Below the pieces are notes generated by a model. It made no database searches and was not told the origin of the DNA. It saw only the letters and a program-made list of their open reading frames with translations. This document shows, piece after piece, positions 1 to 10,942 of a DNA stretch of 64,000 bases (within the stretch, counting starts at the first letter, position 1; every line of letters starts with the position of its first letter). A program made the translations under genes and the position numbers. The DNA is from Bretschneidera sinensis (taxonomy: Eukaryota > Streptophyta > Magnoliopsida > Brassicales > Akaniaceae), in NCBI GenBank assembly GCA_023935145.1, contig CM043700.1, positions 3,002,001 through 3,066,000 of the forward strand, read 5' to 3'.

Positions 1-192
1 AAGGAGATCCTCAATGTCACTGATAAGATCACTTACATCTTCCATGTAATTTTCATTTTCATTGTACATCTTGGTTATGAGTGTGTTGTCTCTTCCTCTA
101 TATCCCATTCCCTTTTGTTTTTCTTTTTTTTAATATAATTACAGGATGATTCTCGAAGGAATGGATCAGCAAAAGCTCGATACAAGTTGTGA
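1..192 (+). CDS. 3'-terminal coding exons of an unrecognised gene (partial)
   Basis: Two short segments, 1-45 and 145-192, join across a 99-bp intron with a GT donor at 46 and a T-rich tract ending in ACAG at 144. In frame 1 they read about 30 residues ending in a basic tail (SAKARYKL) and a TGA stop at 190-192. A second frame is also open across the junction, ending in a stop near 198-200, so the frame is not certain. I do not recognise the protein, and its body lies before the window. The gene converges with PGR5. The following 0.7 kb probably holds both 3' UTRs. Confidence 0.4.
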
Positions 193-951
193 AGTCTGAT
201 TACGTTGTGAACTCTGATTATTTTGTTGTGGTGACCTGTACGCAGTCGCAGGAGTTCCAGCTGAGAGCAAGGAACTCATTACCTTTTTTCTTTTTTTTTT
301 ATGGGAAACACTAGATAGTTGAAATATTGTGCATGTGAGTTGTTGTTATGTAACCTAATGCTGTCCCATGTTTTGGTATTCCACAATCAACATATTGATA
401 AATTTTCTCAACTTGAATCATGATATGAGCATGTTTCCTAAGGTCTTAGCTTCTTACAAGACGACCTTGTATGGTTGAGCCATTATAGAGAACTTTTTGT
501 GCCTGCAGCAGTACAATTACTGGAAATATTACTTTTGGTCAGGGTTATTGCTGAAGCCTGTTGTGAACTTGATTGTTGGTGCAACCATGGATGGCAGGAA
601 CCTGATATATACACCCCTTGTTTGGGGTTTGACCATTCACCTTTGAAACCTGAAATTATTGAAATGGGGATGGTGGCTGCTTTTGTTTTTCTGAAAATGT
701 TTTATGCTCACCGGTTGATAAATGATTTTTTTTTCTTTATTTGGATAATCTGAAAACCAGAAAAATATTACAGTACAACTGAAGATTGACAAAATGAATG
801 CAAAGGGAGAGGAGACATTTGGTTTACATTCAGACTCTCGAAGGAAAACCCAGATGAAGAACGTATTTACATCTTGAAGTCCTTGAGCAGAACTATAATC
901 TTGAGCATAGCTCACTTTGGTCAAAGACAATGAAAATATTTGGGTATTTTA
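193..951. other. Convergent intergenic spacer / 3' UTRs
   Basis: This 0.76-kb stretch lies between two genes that point toward each other. It holds T-rich tracts and stop-dense sequence. Two open frames of 90-100 codons (475-753 and its antisense at 637-930) have no recognisable domain and overlap each other, so I treat them as chance. It most likely carries the 3' untranslated regions of both neighbours. Confidence 0.5.
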
Positions 952-1590
952 TCATGCAAGGAACCCCAGTTTCTCTCCATTCTTCTTGGCCAACCGAATC
1001 AGTCCTTGCCTTTGTTTTGCATCTGCTCCTATTGATTTGCAGAATTCAGTGATGACCTGAAAACATGACATTTCCACATAACAAGAACATAAGCAATTCT
1101 ATAGTTCTGTTACAATGATCAAGGGCCTACTTGGTTATATAAATCCAATAATGGTTTCAGCTCACAACACTTCTATCACAGTAGTTTTAAAATCACTTTT
1201 AGTTTAGAAGATGCATAAACTAAGCCATATAGGAGTAATTGAGCAAGGTAGCACATCTACAAACTCAACAAATTACAGTGAAAACTTGGATAAATAGTAA
1301 AAGGGATTGAGACTTGGTACCTGTGAGTGCAAGGCAATTGCTTTGCCTCTAAGCTGATTGAACCTCTTCCTGCCAATTATATTCCTTGTAAAAACAACAA
1401 CTGGTGCAAATAAACCTTTCCCTTCGTTGACATTCTTCATCATAGGTTGTGATCTTACAGGCTTTGCAACTCTAACCTGATTTGGCACTGACTTCACCAA
1501 CATGCAGGTATAGTCATTACCAACCATTGAAGTGCCCCATCCTCCATAGAAGGAACTGCCTAACCCAGTTGCAGAAATTGAAGTAGCCAT
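952..1590 (-). CDS. PGR5: PGR5, PROTON GRADIENT REGULATION 5, chloroplast
   Basis: There are two coding exons on the minus strand: 1321-1590 (90 codons) and 952-1056 (34 codons plus TGA), joined phase 0 across a GT-AG intron. The 124-aa product has a plastid-transit-like N-terminus (MATSISATGLGSSFYGGWG) and then the nearly invariant PGR5 core: MMKNVNEGKGLFAP near residue 50, KRFNQLRGKAIALHSQ across the splice junction, and the end ITEFCKSIGADAKQRQ...GEKLGFLA. The family is known for antimycin-A-sensitive cyclic electron flow around photosystem I with PGRL1, at the stromal side of thylakoids. Arabidopsis PGR5 is about 133 aa, so this copy is full length with a slightly shorter transit region. 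The lone Cys near residue 95 is kept. The start is the only Met giving the family N-terminus. Confidence 0.96.
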
Positions 1591-4400
1591 TAATCAACAA
1601 AACCAAAAGAAAAAATAAAAAATACCCACAAATTTTTCTCTACTTAATTAGCTTTTGTGCTAGCTAGCTGCTTGCAACAACTTGTGGATCTGTTTGGAGG
1701 GTTTTCCTTTGCTTGTGAAGGTGAAGAGATGATGATAATTTTTAGAGTAAATATGAGAGCCTTTGGTTTTTTATTGGAAGGTAGAGAAGGTGAGAGTTCA
1801 TGGGGCAACATGAACCACACATACTGGTGGCTTGGATTTTAGTCTTTTCTTTTTCTTTTTTTCTTTTTTTTCAACAACATGTATATTACTTGTATTACTC
1901 CTGTAAATTATGGTCCCCAAATTGTTAGGAGAAAATCTGGATCTGGAATTTTAGTGGCTCTTTCCTTAAAGGGACCCATTTGCCACCCGTATCAAAAATA
2001 GGACCTTGGTTGGAAGCTTACACATGTTCATCAAGAAATATAAAATGGAATAATTAGCATTAAATTTGACGGTCGGAAAAAAATTGAAGACTAAACAACT
2101 GCTTTTAGCATTGAAAATGTGAAATGAAGAACTGAACTCAAAATTGAATCTTCTAAACTTAATCCTTTAGTTCTTACCATCTACATGTGAACATCATGTG
2201 CATCTTAGGATGCTGGAATGCAATTTCCATAGTCGGCCACGCGTAATAAAGGAAACTTTTACAAGAAATACACAATAATCATACGGTTCAATCTTTTATA
2301 AGTGTTTCACAATTTAAAAATTTTACATGCTTGGTTTGAGGGTTATAAGAATGATCTTGAATAAGTTTTGATCTTTATCAACAAAAGAAAAAAGTTAACG
2401 TGCTTTTTTGACCCCTTTTTTCGTGATCTAAAAATTTTAAATGTTTGATATTGAATTTTTTGTTGATCGTTTATCATTATATGTGTGGCTAAAAACTAGA
2501 CATTGAACTTAAGAGCTATTGGATTTGATGGACAAGTTTGAACCATTCTCAATTGAAAAGGAAAAATCGAAGTGTTTCTTTGAGCTCTTGTTTATTATGA
2601 AGAACATTAAAAACATTTTTAAATACGATAAAAAACACTCAAATATAAGTGAAGCTTTCTTTATAAAGTTGTGAGGCTTCTTCTCTTTTTTTGGATTCGA
2701 GAGTCAAAGGGATTGATCTCGAACAAGTTTTCGTCTTTCTTAACTAAAAATGAAAAAAATCGAGGAGATTCTTTGAATTTTATTTTAATGAAAAACACCA
2801 AAAAAAAAATGTTTGGGGAATTTCCTCAAAAGGTCAAGCAAAGCCTCAACTTGATTGGGCCGAGCTCCAAGGCCAACGCTAAGCCTTAACCAGACTGGGC
2901 CAAGCTCTCTAGCACAAAAAAACCATCTTGATTGGGCCTAGCTTCCAGGCTTGTAATGTGCCTTAGCTCAAACTAGTCAAGCTGTCAGGCCCGCGTTGAG
3001 TCTCAGCTTGATCGGGCCAGGCTCTCTAAAGTTAAAAAAATAATCTTCTCCCTTTCCGAAAAAAGCACAAGCAAAAGATCAAAAATCCAAGTGAGTGACA
3101 TGTGGCGGTTTATCTGTTACGTTGTGAGCTCAAATACGCCATCTAACTAGTGAGTGACATGTGGTGCCTAATCAGGTCAAAGAGTTAGACTCTATCTAAG
3201 GGCAAGAAAATAATTATTTATCTCCAGGATACAAAGGTAAATTTATACTCTAAAACCCTAGTAAAATTGAGACCTTTAATTGCGTAAGAATTGGAAATTA
3301 ATTAAAAGGTTTTAATTCCTAAGAATCTTACTTCTAAAAAATTAAATTTAAGAAATTATGTTTTTTGTCTTCGAATTTATCATGTATCTTACTTGGGTAT
3401 TTTGTGCTTAAAACGTTTCTATTGCGATTTTGTCATTATATTCTTGATTCAATTACGTTTTTTTTGGTCAAATGATTTATTTGTGAGATCCAATGTGGCA
3501 TTCACATGTCAAATATTTTTCAACGATTTTAAATCCTCAATTCAACTCATATTTTTCTTGTGAAAACCCTAATTGAAATCAAACCTAAATTTTATCTCAT
3601 CTTTTTCGTTTCATCGTTGCAACGGAATACCCAAAATTCACTTTATCTTCTACAAAAATTTCATCTCATTTTTCTTGTTCGATAACTCTAATTGAAACAA
3701 AATCCTCAAATTTCATCTTACTTTCGTTGTTTCCTCGTCGAAAAGGAACATCTATATTCATCTCATCTTCCATTAAATTTCATCCATTTTAACTATAAAT
3801 TAATTAATTAAAACCCAAAATTTGTTCTCTTATGTTCTAAAGAGCATTCTATCTCAATGAACCTCAGTTGTCATTATAGAAAACTTATAATCATTTGCGT
3901 GTTTTAGACCAAATCAAATCTTTAAAATCAAATCAAATCATTGATAAAATTAAATTTAATGAAGATATTATTAAAATTTCATCTCCTAACTCACGTACCA
4001 CACTTGACAAAAATTGACTATGTTTTTATTGTATAATATTTATGGCGGATGCCACTTAGATCTATCAAAGGGTTATTGACAAAAGGATTTGATTAGAACG
4101 AGATATAATAGTGAGAACCCAGTAAAAACATTTAAAACTGAGTGATGGTAACGAATGCAAGTGACTATGGGTCCAATTAAAATCCGAAAAATAAGGAGAA
4201 CCCATCATCAACAACAAAAGACCAAAAATAAGAAGAGCGCATCAAAAACAACAAAAGATGAACCTTACTCTATCTTTTCCCAAAACTGAAATTGAGTCCT
4301 AAGAACAAATTTCCTCAAACTAGACCAAACATCTCGCACAGAAGAAGAAAACAGAGAATTCAAGCACAAATAACAACAGAAACACAGAAAACAAAAACAA
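1591..4400. other. Divergent intergenic region between PGR5 and the DUF716 gene
   Basis: This 2.8-kb AT-rich stretch separates the 5' ends of two divergent genes. It has a pyrimidine-rich leader (1845-1875) next to PGR5, and degenerate local repeats at 2300-3180, described separately. No convincing gene is present. Both promoters should lie here. Confidence 0.6.
2320..3170. repeat. Degenerate local repeats
   Basis: A phrase resembling 'GATCTYGAAYAAGTTTT' followed by an A-rich tail occurs near 2352 and 2717, and a looser copy lies near 2530. From about 2835 to 3030 a unit with core TTGATYGGGCC-AGCTCYC recurs four to five times, alternating with AAGCCTYA-type words. A further pair, AGTGAGTGACATGTGG, lies at about 3091 and 3150. 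Together these suggest a decayed repetitive element, possibly an LTR or satellite-like insert, with no coding capacity. Confidence 0.4.
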
Positions 4401-5267
4401 ATGGCATCACTGGGCACCCATTTTGCAGCATTCCTCTTCCTCTTTCCAATAGGCATACGCCGCCTCCTCTGCTCCTCCTCTCTCTACCTCATGAACCCCT
4501 CTCTCTACCGATCAAAACTTTGGTACCTATCTGACCCCAAATGGAAAAACCTCGACTTGTACTTCCTCGTTATAGCCCTACCCATCTCCTCATTCTCCTC
4601 ATTCTTCATATTCTTGTCGTTTTCCGGTCACCCCACTTATCGATTTGCCTTTTTCCAGCAATCAGCATCGGTTTTCCTTTTCTGGGCATTGCTCATTCTG
4701 ATCATTTTCCGGGAAAGTTTTGACCCTTTTCTTGTCAATGAGAGTTTCGTGTTCGTTTTCGCTGGAATTGCGTTTCTTGTTGAGTATTCTGTGATCGGCA
4801 AGGGAATCATGGGTCTTGGTGGGGTTGTGTACGATCTCTTAGGTGAATTGACCATTGTTTGCGCTTGTGCTTGCTTGGTTTTGTCCGTCAAGCCAACGTT
4901 ATTTTTTGCGGATTTTTTCTTGTCTTGTGCGTTGGTTTTTAAGGGGACCTGGTTTTTCCAAGCTGGGTTAAATTTGTTCACTGATACATTTGCCATGAAA
5001 GGGTGTCGCAAGATGGTGGTGTTGCCTGGTGGTGGAAATGCTGATGTGAATTGTGATCTTGAGGAGGATGGTTTGAGGGGTGTAGGCTTGGTGAATCTGT
5101 TGTTTATTGGGCATGCCATTGGGGTCTTGATCACGAGTTTCGTGTTGTTCGGGTTGTTGTCAAGTTACAGAAGTTTGAGGTGTGGCGAGGCAAGCGGTCC
5201 ATTGTTGGCACAGCTTGAATCAGAAAATACATTGACGCGGGCTATATCTGAATTTGAGATTGAATGA
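4401..5267 (+). CDS. DUF716 / TMEM45-like multi-pass membrane protein
   Basis: This is a single-exon gene of 288 codons. The product has about seven hydrophobic segments: residues 5-25, 50-75, 85-105, 112-130, 140-160, 165-185 and 225-250. The segment LFFADFFLSCALVFKGTWFF followed by QAGLNLFTDTFAMKGC (around residues 166-202) and a late GHAIGVL helix are typical of plant DUF716 proteins, relatives of animal TMEM45. Biochemical function is not established for the family, and a membrane location is predicted from the helices. The C-terminal tail is cytosol-like and acidic. The start ATG at 4401 follows an A-rich leader with no nearer in-frame upstream ATG, and the length fits the family (about 280-300 aa). 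The neighbours are unrelated. Confidence 0.85.
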   Translation: MASLGTHFAAFLFLFPIGIRRLLCSSSLYLMNPSLYRSKLWYLSDPKWKNLDLYFLVIALPISSFSSFFIFLSFSGHPTYRFAFFQQSASVFLFWALLILIIFRESFDPFLVNESFVFVFAGIAFLVEYSVIGKGIMGLGGVVYDLLGELTIVCACACLVLSVKPTLFFADFFLSCALVFKGTWFFQAGLNLFTDTFAMKGCRKMVVLPGGGNADVNCDLEEDGLRGVGLVNLLFIGHAIGVLITSFVLFGLLSSYRSLRCGEASGPLLAQLESENTLTRAISEFEIE

Positions 5268-7839
5268 AGTGTATGGTTTTTATCTTTTGGCATGTATTTT
5301 TTGGTACAGATTTTGGTCATTAGAGATTATTGTTTTTGGCATTGAGATCTGTTTTTGTCATATATATATATATATAGTTACATACACTTACCAGTTGCTT
5401 GTAGTTGGTAATTTATTAAATAGATTCTTTTAATCATGAAATGTATTTCTTTCCTTTGATGTTACTGCTAATCATAGTTAAGATTGCTGCCTAATTCTGG
5501 TCACTTAATCAATCCTGTTGAACTAACTGAGTGGTCTAAATTGCTTATGCATTTATGTCTCGTTGATGAAGGTTGTGCTTTTGTAAATGTTGCAAGAAAT
5601 TTCAGGGCAAGATGCCAAGATATCTAGTACACAACATAGTTTTATAGCTGAGGCCCTTTTTGGATCAAGTTTGTTCATGATTCCAATAAGGATTTTTGAA
5701 TGTCATGGATGTGTCTGTTCCATAGCTCTGCTTGCATTGCATCCATTGCAATGGCGAGTTTTGAGGGGCTGTTTTTACACACTCACTTTCTTTTTACTCC
5801 TTGTTTGTATTATCATTATTTCCTGAAGGTCTGCTGTAAAGAAAGTGATAACAAGGGCTTAGAAGCTCTCTGAGCTCTTTGTGCTAGGATTTGAGAACCA
5901 TGACCCTGTTTTTGGCTTGGATTTTTGTCTAGCAACTGTTGGCAAGGACATGATTGCGACACTTTGGCCCAAGTATAAGGTGGTAGAGACAGGCCCTGAA
6001 ACTCAGAGAAACAAAACTACATCTATCAATCTGTGTATGAATTCTTGGCCCTTCCTAGATTTCAGTAAGTTGGTTTGAGTTACCAATACTGGTATCTTGT
6101 TCTACAAATCATGTTTTATACTATGTTTTATAGAGGGAAGTTAGAAGTACACAGAATGCTTAGGAAACAGTAACCTCATGTCCCTGTTATGGGTATGGAT
6201 ACAGGAACGTGGTATATAATCCACCCGGTATGCGGTACATTGGGGGTTGACTTGGATGGTTCATTATATATAAGCACTTGTATAAAATTAACTGGATACT
6301 AGATGAGTTTTGATAGCTAGTAAAGTTGATAAACATAAGTTTAAAATAAATTACGAGTATTCCCTTGTTCCTTTCTTGTGTATAGAAATCATTTCTTTTT
6401 CTAACTTTTTAAGCTAAACATCCCTCCTTTATGGTAATTAAAGAAATTTGGATTGCCAAATTTTGGGATCCAGTGCACCAACGTACCACAGATCAGAGTA
6501 TAGGATCTTAATCTTTCTCATGTTATCTTCTCCATTTGTTCAGTGTAAGAGTTTTTCAGAAATTGGGTGGGAATTTTTTCGTCATTTTTATTAGGCAACA
6601 CAATGGGAACATGAATCAACACATTCTTGCTTTTGCAGCCCACCCTTTGTTGCAGATAGTTCTTTCCACAATTAGCAGACTATAATTCAAACGTTTCCCT
6701 GGATCAATCATAAAATATAGAAACAGATTGAAGACGTGTTCTGTTCTATTTCTATCAAGATCCTTCAAATCGTTGCAGACATAGCGCAACTTCCCTGTTG
6801 AAATTTTTTTGTAAGCTTGTTATTGTAGCTGATATTATTATATGAAAAACAGTCAGAATACCAAGAACCGTAGACTGTTGTGATGTTAGGCTATTGTTGG
6901 TATATGATCAATCATATGTAGAGAAATATCAAAATTCTCTGGTAATTACCATGATCTGCATCAACTTCAAGGTCTTCCATCTTTTTGGTGGGTGTGATAA
7001 CACCACAAAAGCTTAGTACTGAATAAGTATACAGAGGTAATGATACCAGGAGGTCATCCATTGCTGGTATTAATGGCAGGAGGAAAATTTTCCAAACAGA
7101 AGAAAGTGTCTTCGTATATATTACTATGTTCTTTCAGGAAGCTGTAATTTAATTTGGTTGGTCGTCCTTGATTTATCTTATGTCATGTATAGGAAGAGCG
7201 AAAGAAAGAAACCAAAAGGATGTTCTGATTCTCTGCTATATATGATTATCATCTGGTTGACTGTAACTAGTTCTTAGACTTATGTAAACTTGCAAAATCG
7301 TTTAGCCTCTGTAGTTTGAATTGCAGTGGAAGTTTTAAGACGTTTTATAATTCAACTGGGCCTAGGTGTGTGTGTGAGCGTGTGTGATGCGTGCATGTGT
7401 GTGGTATCATTAACTTCCAATTTAAATTAATTGTTGGCATAAATTTATGTGACTGCGTTTCAGTTTTCATTTGACAATATGCTATGTCAAACTACATCCT
7501 GAATGAGCATCATATAATCATGTCTTGACTACAGTGCCTGCAACGGCTCACTCATGTTCTACCTGCGTTATGAGTTATTTCTAGGCTTCAGATGAATTCT
7601 TTTGGGTAAGGGTTGAGTATTATATGTTGATACCTTTTCTGTGTTTCACTGCTTCCTTTCCATCTTTATCTTTGTCCAGCATGCCCAGGAATGAACACAC
7701 ACCCGCACTCACCCAAGTGAATGTGTATTCTTAATAACTTCTCAGTGCATGTGAGTTTGCTGGCTTTTTAGAGGTGGTTGTCAGCTGCTCTAGAATGTTT
7801 GCCTTAAATGTCTAACAGATGGTAAGAGATGATTGAAGA
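5268..7839. other. Intergenic region, no gene recognised
   Basis: The first few hundred bases are probably the 3' UTR of the DUF716 gene. A (TA)n run lies at about 5361-5377, and a GT-rich stretch lies at 7368-7402. Short open frames at 5587-5826 and 5881-6078 show no domain. I see nothing else that can be supported. Confidence 0.5.
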
Positions 7840-8071
7840 CTAAAGGGTATGTTTGGGAACACTTTAAAAAACTGTTTTCTGTTTTTAAAAACTAGAAACA
7901 GTTTTTAAACTCCAAACACTCGTTTGGGTTGTTGTTTTTAAAAAGTTATTTTCAAAACAAGTGTGCTTTAAACTGCATTGTTAGAGAATTCTTTTAGGCT
8001 GTTTTCAGCACTTTTTGGAAAGAGTTATTATGCAAAATCATTCTAAAAACAGATTTTGAAAACCCCTTTAG
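7840..8071. mobile_element. MITE-like element with CTAAAGGG inverted ends
   Basis: The stretch starts with CTAAAGGGTATGTTTGGGAA and ends with the inverted counterpart CCCCTTTAG. The A/T-rich arms hold blocks resembling CTGTTTTTAAAA in inverted orientation. Length is about 232 bp and there is no ORF. I could not read a target-site duplication, so the class (hAT or Mutator-type) is open. Confidence 0.45.
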
Positions 8072-8979
8072 GTCGCACTCTCCTCTCCTTCTCTTCGCAG
8101 CAAGAGAGCTCTTCCTCTTCTCTCTGAAAGCAGATCGCGGTGCCTCATCGTTATCTCTGCAACTCATGTGCTTCTCTCTCTTGCCTCTTCCCTAACCGGC
8201 ACCATCGGAGATGGTATGTACCATCTTTTTTTTTCTTCTAATTTAACAATTTTTCTGCTCTCTTTCCTACTTATTTCTTCTTCCTTTTTTCAATCTATTT
8301 ATGGATCTGTTTTGGTTTACACAGATCGAACAACACTAAACCCATCTTCAGCAGATCTGCACATTCCTTGGGTATGTTGTAAATATTTCTTATCTTACTA
8401 TATTTATGCAAAAAAAAAAAAAATCTGTTTTGTTCAGTCGATCTGCAAATTCCTTGTATAAGTGGATTTGGGAATGAAGTGTTATTGCTGTTTGTTGCAT
8501 TTTGTAGCAGTTTTTGCTGGCTTGTTGCTATTTGTGGTCGTTGTAGCGGTGTTGTTTCGTTTTTGGGTGCGTTTAGATTTGCAATCATATATATCTTGAT
8601 CCTAGTTGATGAAATTTGGTGACTGAAATTTTAGAGAATAATGGATTTCGGAATGAAGTGTTGTTGCTAGGTTGGTTTGTTGTTGTTTGCTGTATTTTGT
8701 AGAAATTTTTTCTGGTAATAATTAATCTTAATATTAATAAATGTAGAAGCGACTCAATAACACTGGTTCACATAATGCTTTATTTTCTTTTTTAAAAAAA
8801 TAGAAGACATTCTGCTTGATGCAAACTCTTCTCATGGTATCATTAATCTGATGTCCTAACTCTGTGATGGCAATGACAGTGAGAAAAGTCCGGTGTTATT
8901 GACGAGTGCTGACTCCATAACACTTGTTTCTTATGTGTATTCCTTCTTTGGTTATCCCTGTTGAGTTAGTTGGATAATA
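8072..8979. other. Low-information intergenic stretch with a local duplication
   Basis: This contains a C/T-rich part (8075-8200) and a loose direct repeat. The words GGAATGAAGTGTTRTTGCT and TGTATTTTGTAG-like sequence occur near 8470-8510 and again near 8650-8703. No supported gene. Confidence 0.35.
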
Positions 8980-9143
8980 GGATCATGATATTTTCATTTG
9001 ACAATTGGAATGGAGTCAAGTTTATGGTGGGATTGAATGCCACATTATCAAATGGAGAATTTCAAATTCAAATTTGTCATGACATTAAATACCATCATTA
9101 ACTTGACATTCATTTCAATTCTCAAATGAAAAAGATCATGATC
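8980..9143. mobile_element. Foldback MITE (Mutator-like) with 9-bp target duplication
   Basis: The two halves form a long imperfect hairpin. The left end reads GGATCATGATATTTTCATTT and the reverse complement of the right end reads GATCATGATCTTTTTCATTT; similarity continues inward for about 65 bp. The nine bases TGGATAATA flank both sides directly, at 8971-8979 and 9144-9152. A 9-bp duplication is the hallmark of Mutator-superfamily elements. The element is about 164 bp, has no ORF and is non-autonomous. Confidence 0.8.
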
Positions 9144-9152
9144 TGGATAATA

Positions 9153-10596
9153 AATCTAATGTAGAATAAATCTGCTCAACTTCTTTAATGAATTTTTCTG
9201 GTGCTTCATGCAGCATGATGAGATCATAACCAAATAGGCATGCCTCATCCAATTTCATATATTTCCTCCTTACACTCAATTTCATTTTCACACCTGAGAA
9301 ATTTGTGAACTCTTTTTCATCGTTCTTTTTAAATTTTTTAAAACAATTATTATTTAATTTCTTTGTGATTACTAGTGAATTTTTTCGATTTCGTGGTAAT
9401 TCTCACGCACGGAAAGTTATGATTATATGTATTTTTGAAGACTTATTCTAGAGGTCCTCAGCCCTTTGAGATACAACAAAATTCGTATTATTACGCCTCG
9501 TACAAATGAAATCAAGCCATGTATTGAGCATCCACGATCCTCTGTAAAATTTATGAAGTAAAACCTGCATTGTGAAGTAAAGCTTGCAATACATGTGAAT
9601 TTGAACTCTTTAAAATTTGAGATTTAATAAAAATCATTTTATAATTCAAACTCATATGTATTACAAGTTTTACTTCACAATTCTTATAGCATAGAAGTTG
9701 CACTCTGTCCCATCTCTTTGAAAAAGCTAGCAACCATTGTTAGACAACTCTCCGGTGATTACAATCCTCGCATTGCTCTAGTAATTATCAAAAACTACCA
9801 TGCCCTTTGTTACCACATTATTTCAAACCTCAAATTTTGGGTTTCCTTCAAATAAAAGGAAAAACAGCTTTGTGAATATAAGAAAAATTGCATTAAAAAT
9901 ACACAAATTTTGAACCATGAGAATTTTTCAAACTTTCGACTGATTCATTTTATATTTGAAAAGGTCTTTAGTACTGAAAATAGTTTTGTTCTCCGTTAAT
10001 CTCATTGCTCTATTTAGCTACAATTATAAAATTACTTATCAATTGGCTCACCACTCCAATCTATTGTCAAAATTAAAATGACAAGTTCCAACTTGTTTAA
10101 TTTGATAGAAAAGACCCAAAGAAGTTTCCTCTTTTTGCTAAAATTCGACTCAGACAGGCAGACATGAACTTCGAGCCCAAAATGGAAATTATATTAAGAA
10201 TTTAAGTTACAAAAATGGTAGGAATTAGCAGTGTCAACAAGTTTGTTGATCTCAAATGCAGAAAGCTATTAAAATCTGCAACATCACCCACCTACAACGC
10301 TCAAGAACCACATATTCCCTGTAGAATTGTACAAATAGTGATCTGTATGTGCCAATTACACAATTACTCAAAAATATGAAGACGGCTAGGGGCTTGAACC
10401 ATTCGTGGGAGAAAATGGTGCTTTGGCAATACAACTTTCACGAATTAATTGCCACTTTATGATGCATGCTAACTGCTAAACCAAAACTGCAGTTAAATCA
10501 AAAGGATATCGATCTTTTTTCAGATGCAACTCTTTGCATCAGATCCCACATCATTTACATGATTAACCTGCAGGGAACAATTCTGCAATAGAATCA
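9153..10596. other. Intergenic, no gene recognised
   Basis: AT-rich sequence. A short foldback-like pair occurs around 9560-9680, where CTTGCAATACATGTGAATTTGA is loosely mirrored by CAAACTCATATGTATTACAAG, possibly another small MITE. The ORFs here are under 65 codons and show no domain. Confidence 0.35.
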
Positions 10597-10755
10597 TCAG
10601 GCGTCTGTATTTCTCCGAATTTTCTTCTTCAGTTTCTCTTGCTCCCGGTATCTCACACGATGATCCTCTCTCCGGCGCTTCTTAGACACCTACTCATCCT
10701 TAGCTCTCTGTGCTTCAAGTTCTTTCCTCTTCTGCTCCTCCTTAAGTTTGCATTG
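10597..10755 (-). pseudogene. Detached 3'-terminal exon of the BMS1 pseudogene
   Basis: Read on the minus strand, this gives the highly charged BMS1 C-terminus: KLKEEQKRKELEAQRAKDE, then SKKRRREDHRVRYREQEKLK, then a natural stop at 10597-10599. It carries an in-frame TAG at 10690-10692 where a Glu or similar residue is expected. On its upstream side the match stops abruptly near 10755 at repeated, TE-like sequence. The next BMS1 exon that I can find is 5.4 kb away (16.14 kb). At least 200 codons of the conserved BMS1 C-terminal domain should lie between them, and I could not find them in this window. Confidence 0.8.
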
Positions 10756-10942
10756 GGTTTTTTTATCAATATGGGTTTGTTGAGAAAATTATAATCTCTC
10801 AAACGGATGTTGATTTTCAAGCCCTATGATGTATTCTATCCTATCACAAAGAATGTGTTGCATTGGGTTTTTTTTTTTTTTTATCAATATGGGTTTGTTG
10901 AGAAAATTATAATCTCTCAAACGGATGTTGATTTTCAAGCCC
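10748..10942. repeat. Imperfect tandem duplication, unit about 111 bp
   Basis: The words GCATTGGGTTTTTTT, ATCAATATGGGTTTGTTGAG and AAAATTATAATCTCTCAAAC, followed by GGATGTTGATTTTCAAGCCCT, occur at 10749-10826 and again at 10861-10942. The second T-run is longer. The first copy abuts the BMS1 exon fragment, so this block marks the breakpoint. Confidence 0.8.

Noticed and set aside
475..930. Overlapping open frames on both strands
   Set aside because: Mutually antisense, no domain, and located in the convergent 3' UTR spacer.
4637..5134. 165-codon minus-strand open frame
   Set aside because: It is antisense to the DUF716 gene, Lys/Pro/Thr-rich with no domain, a typical shadow.
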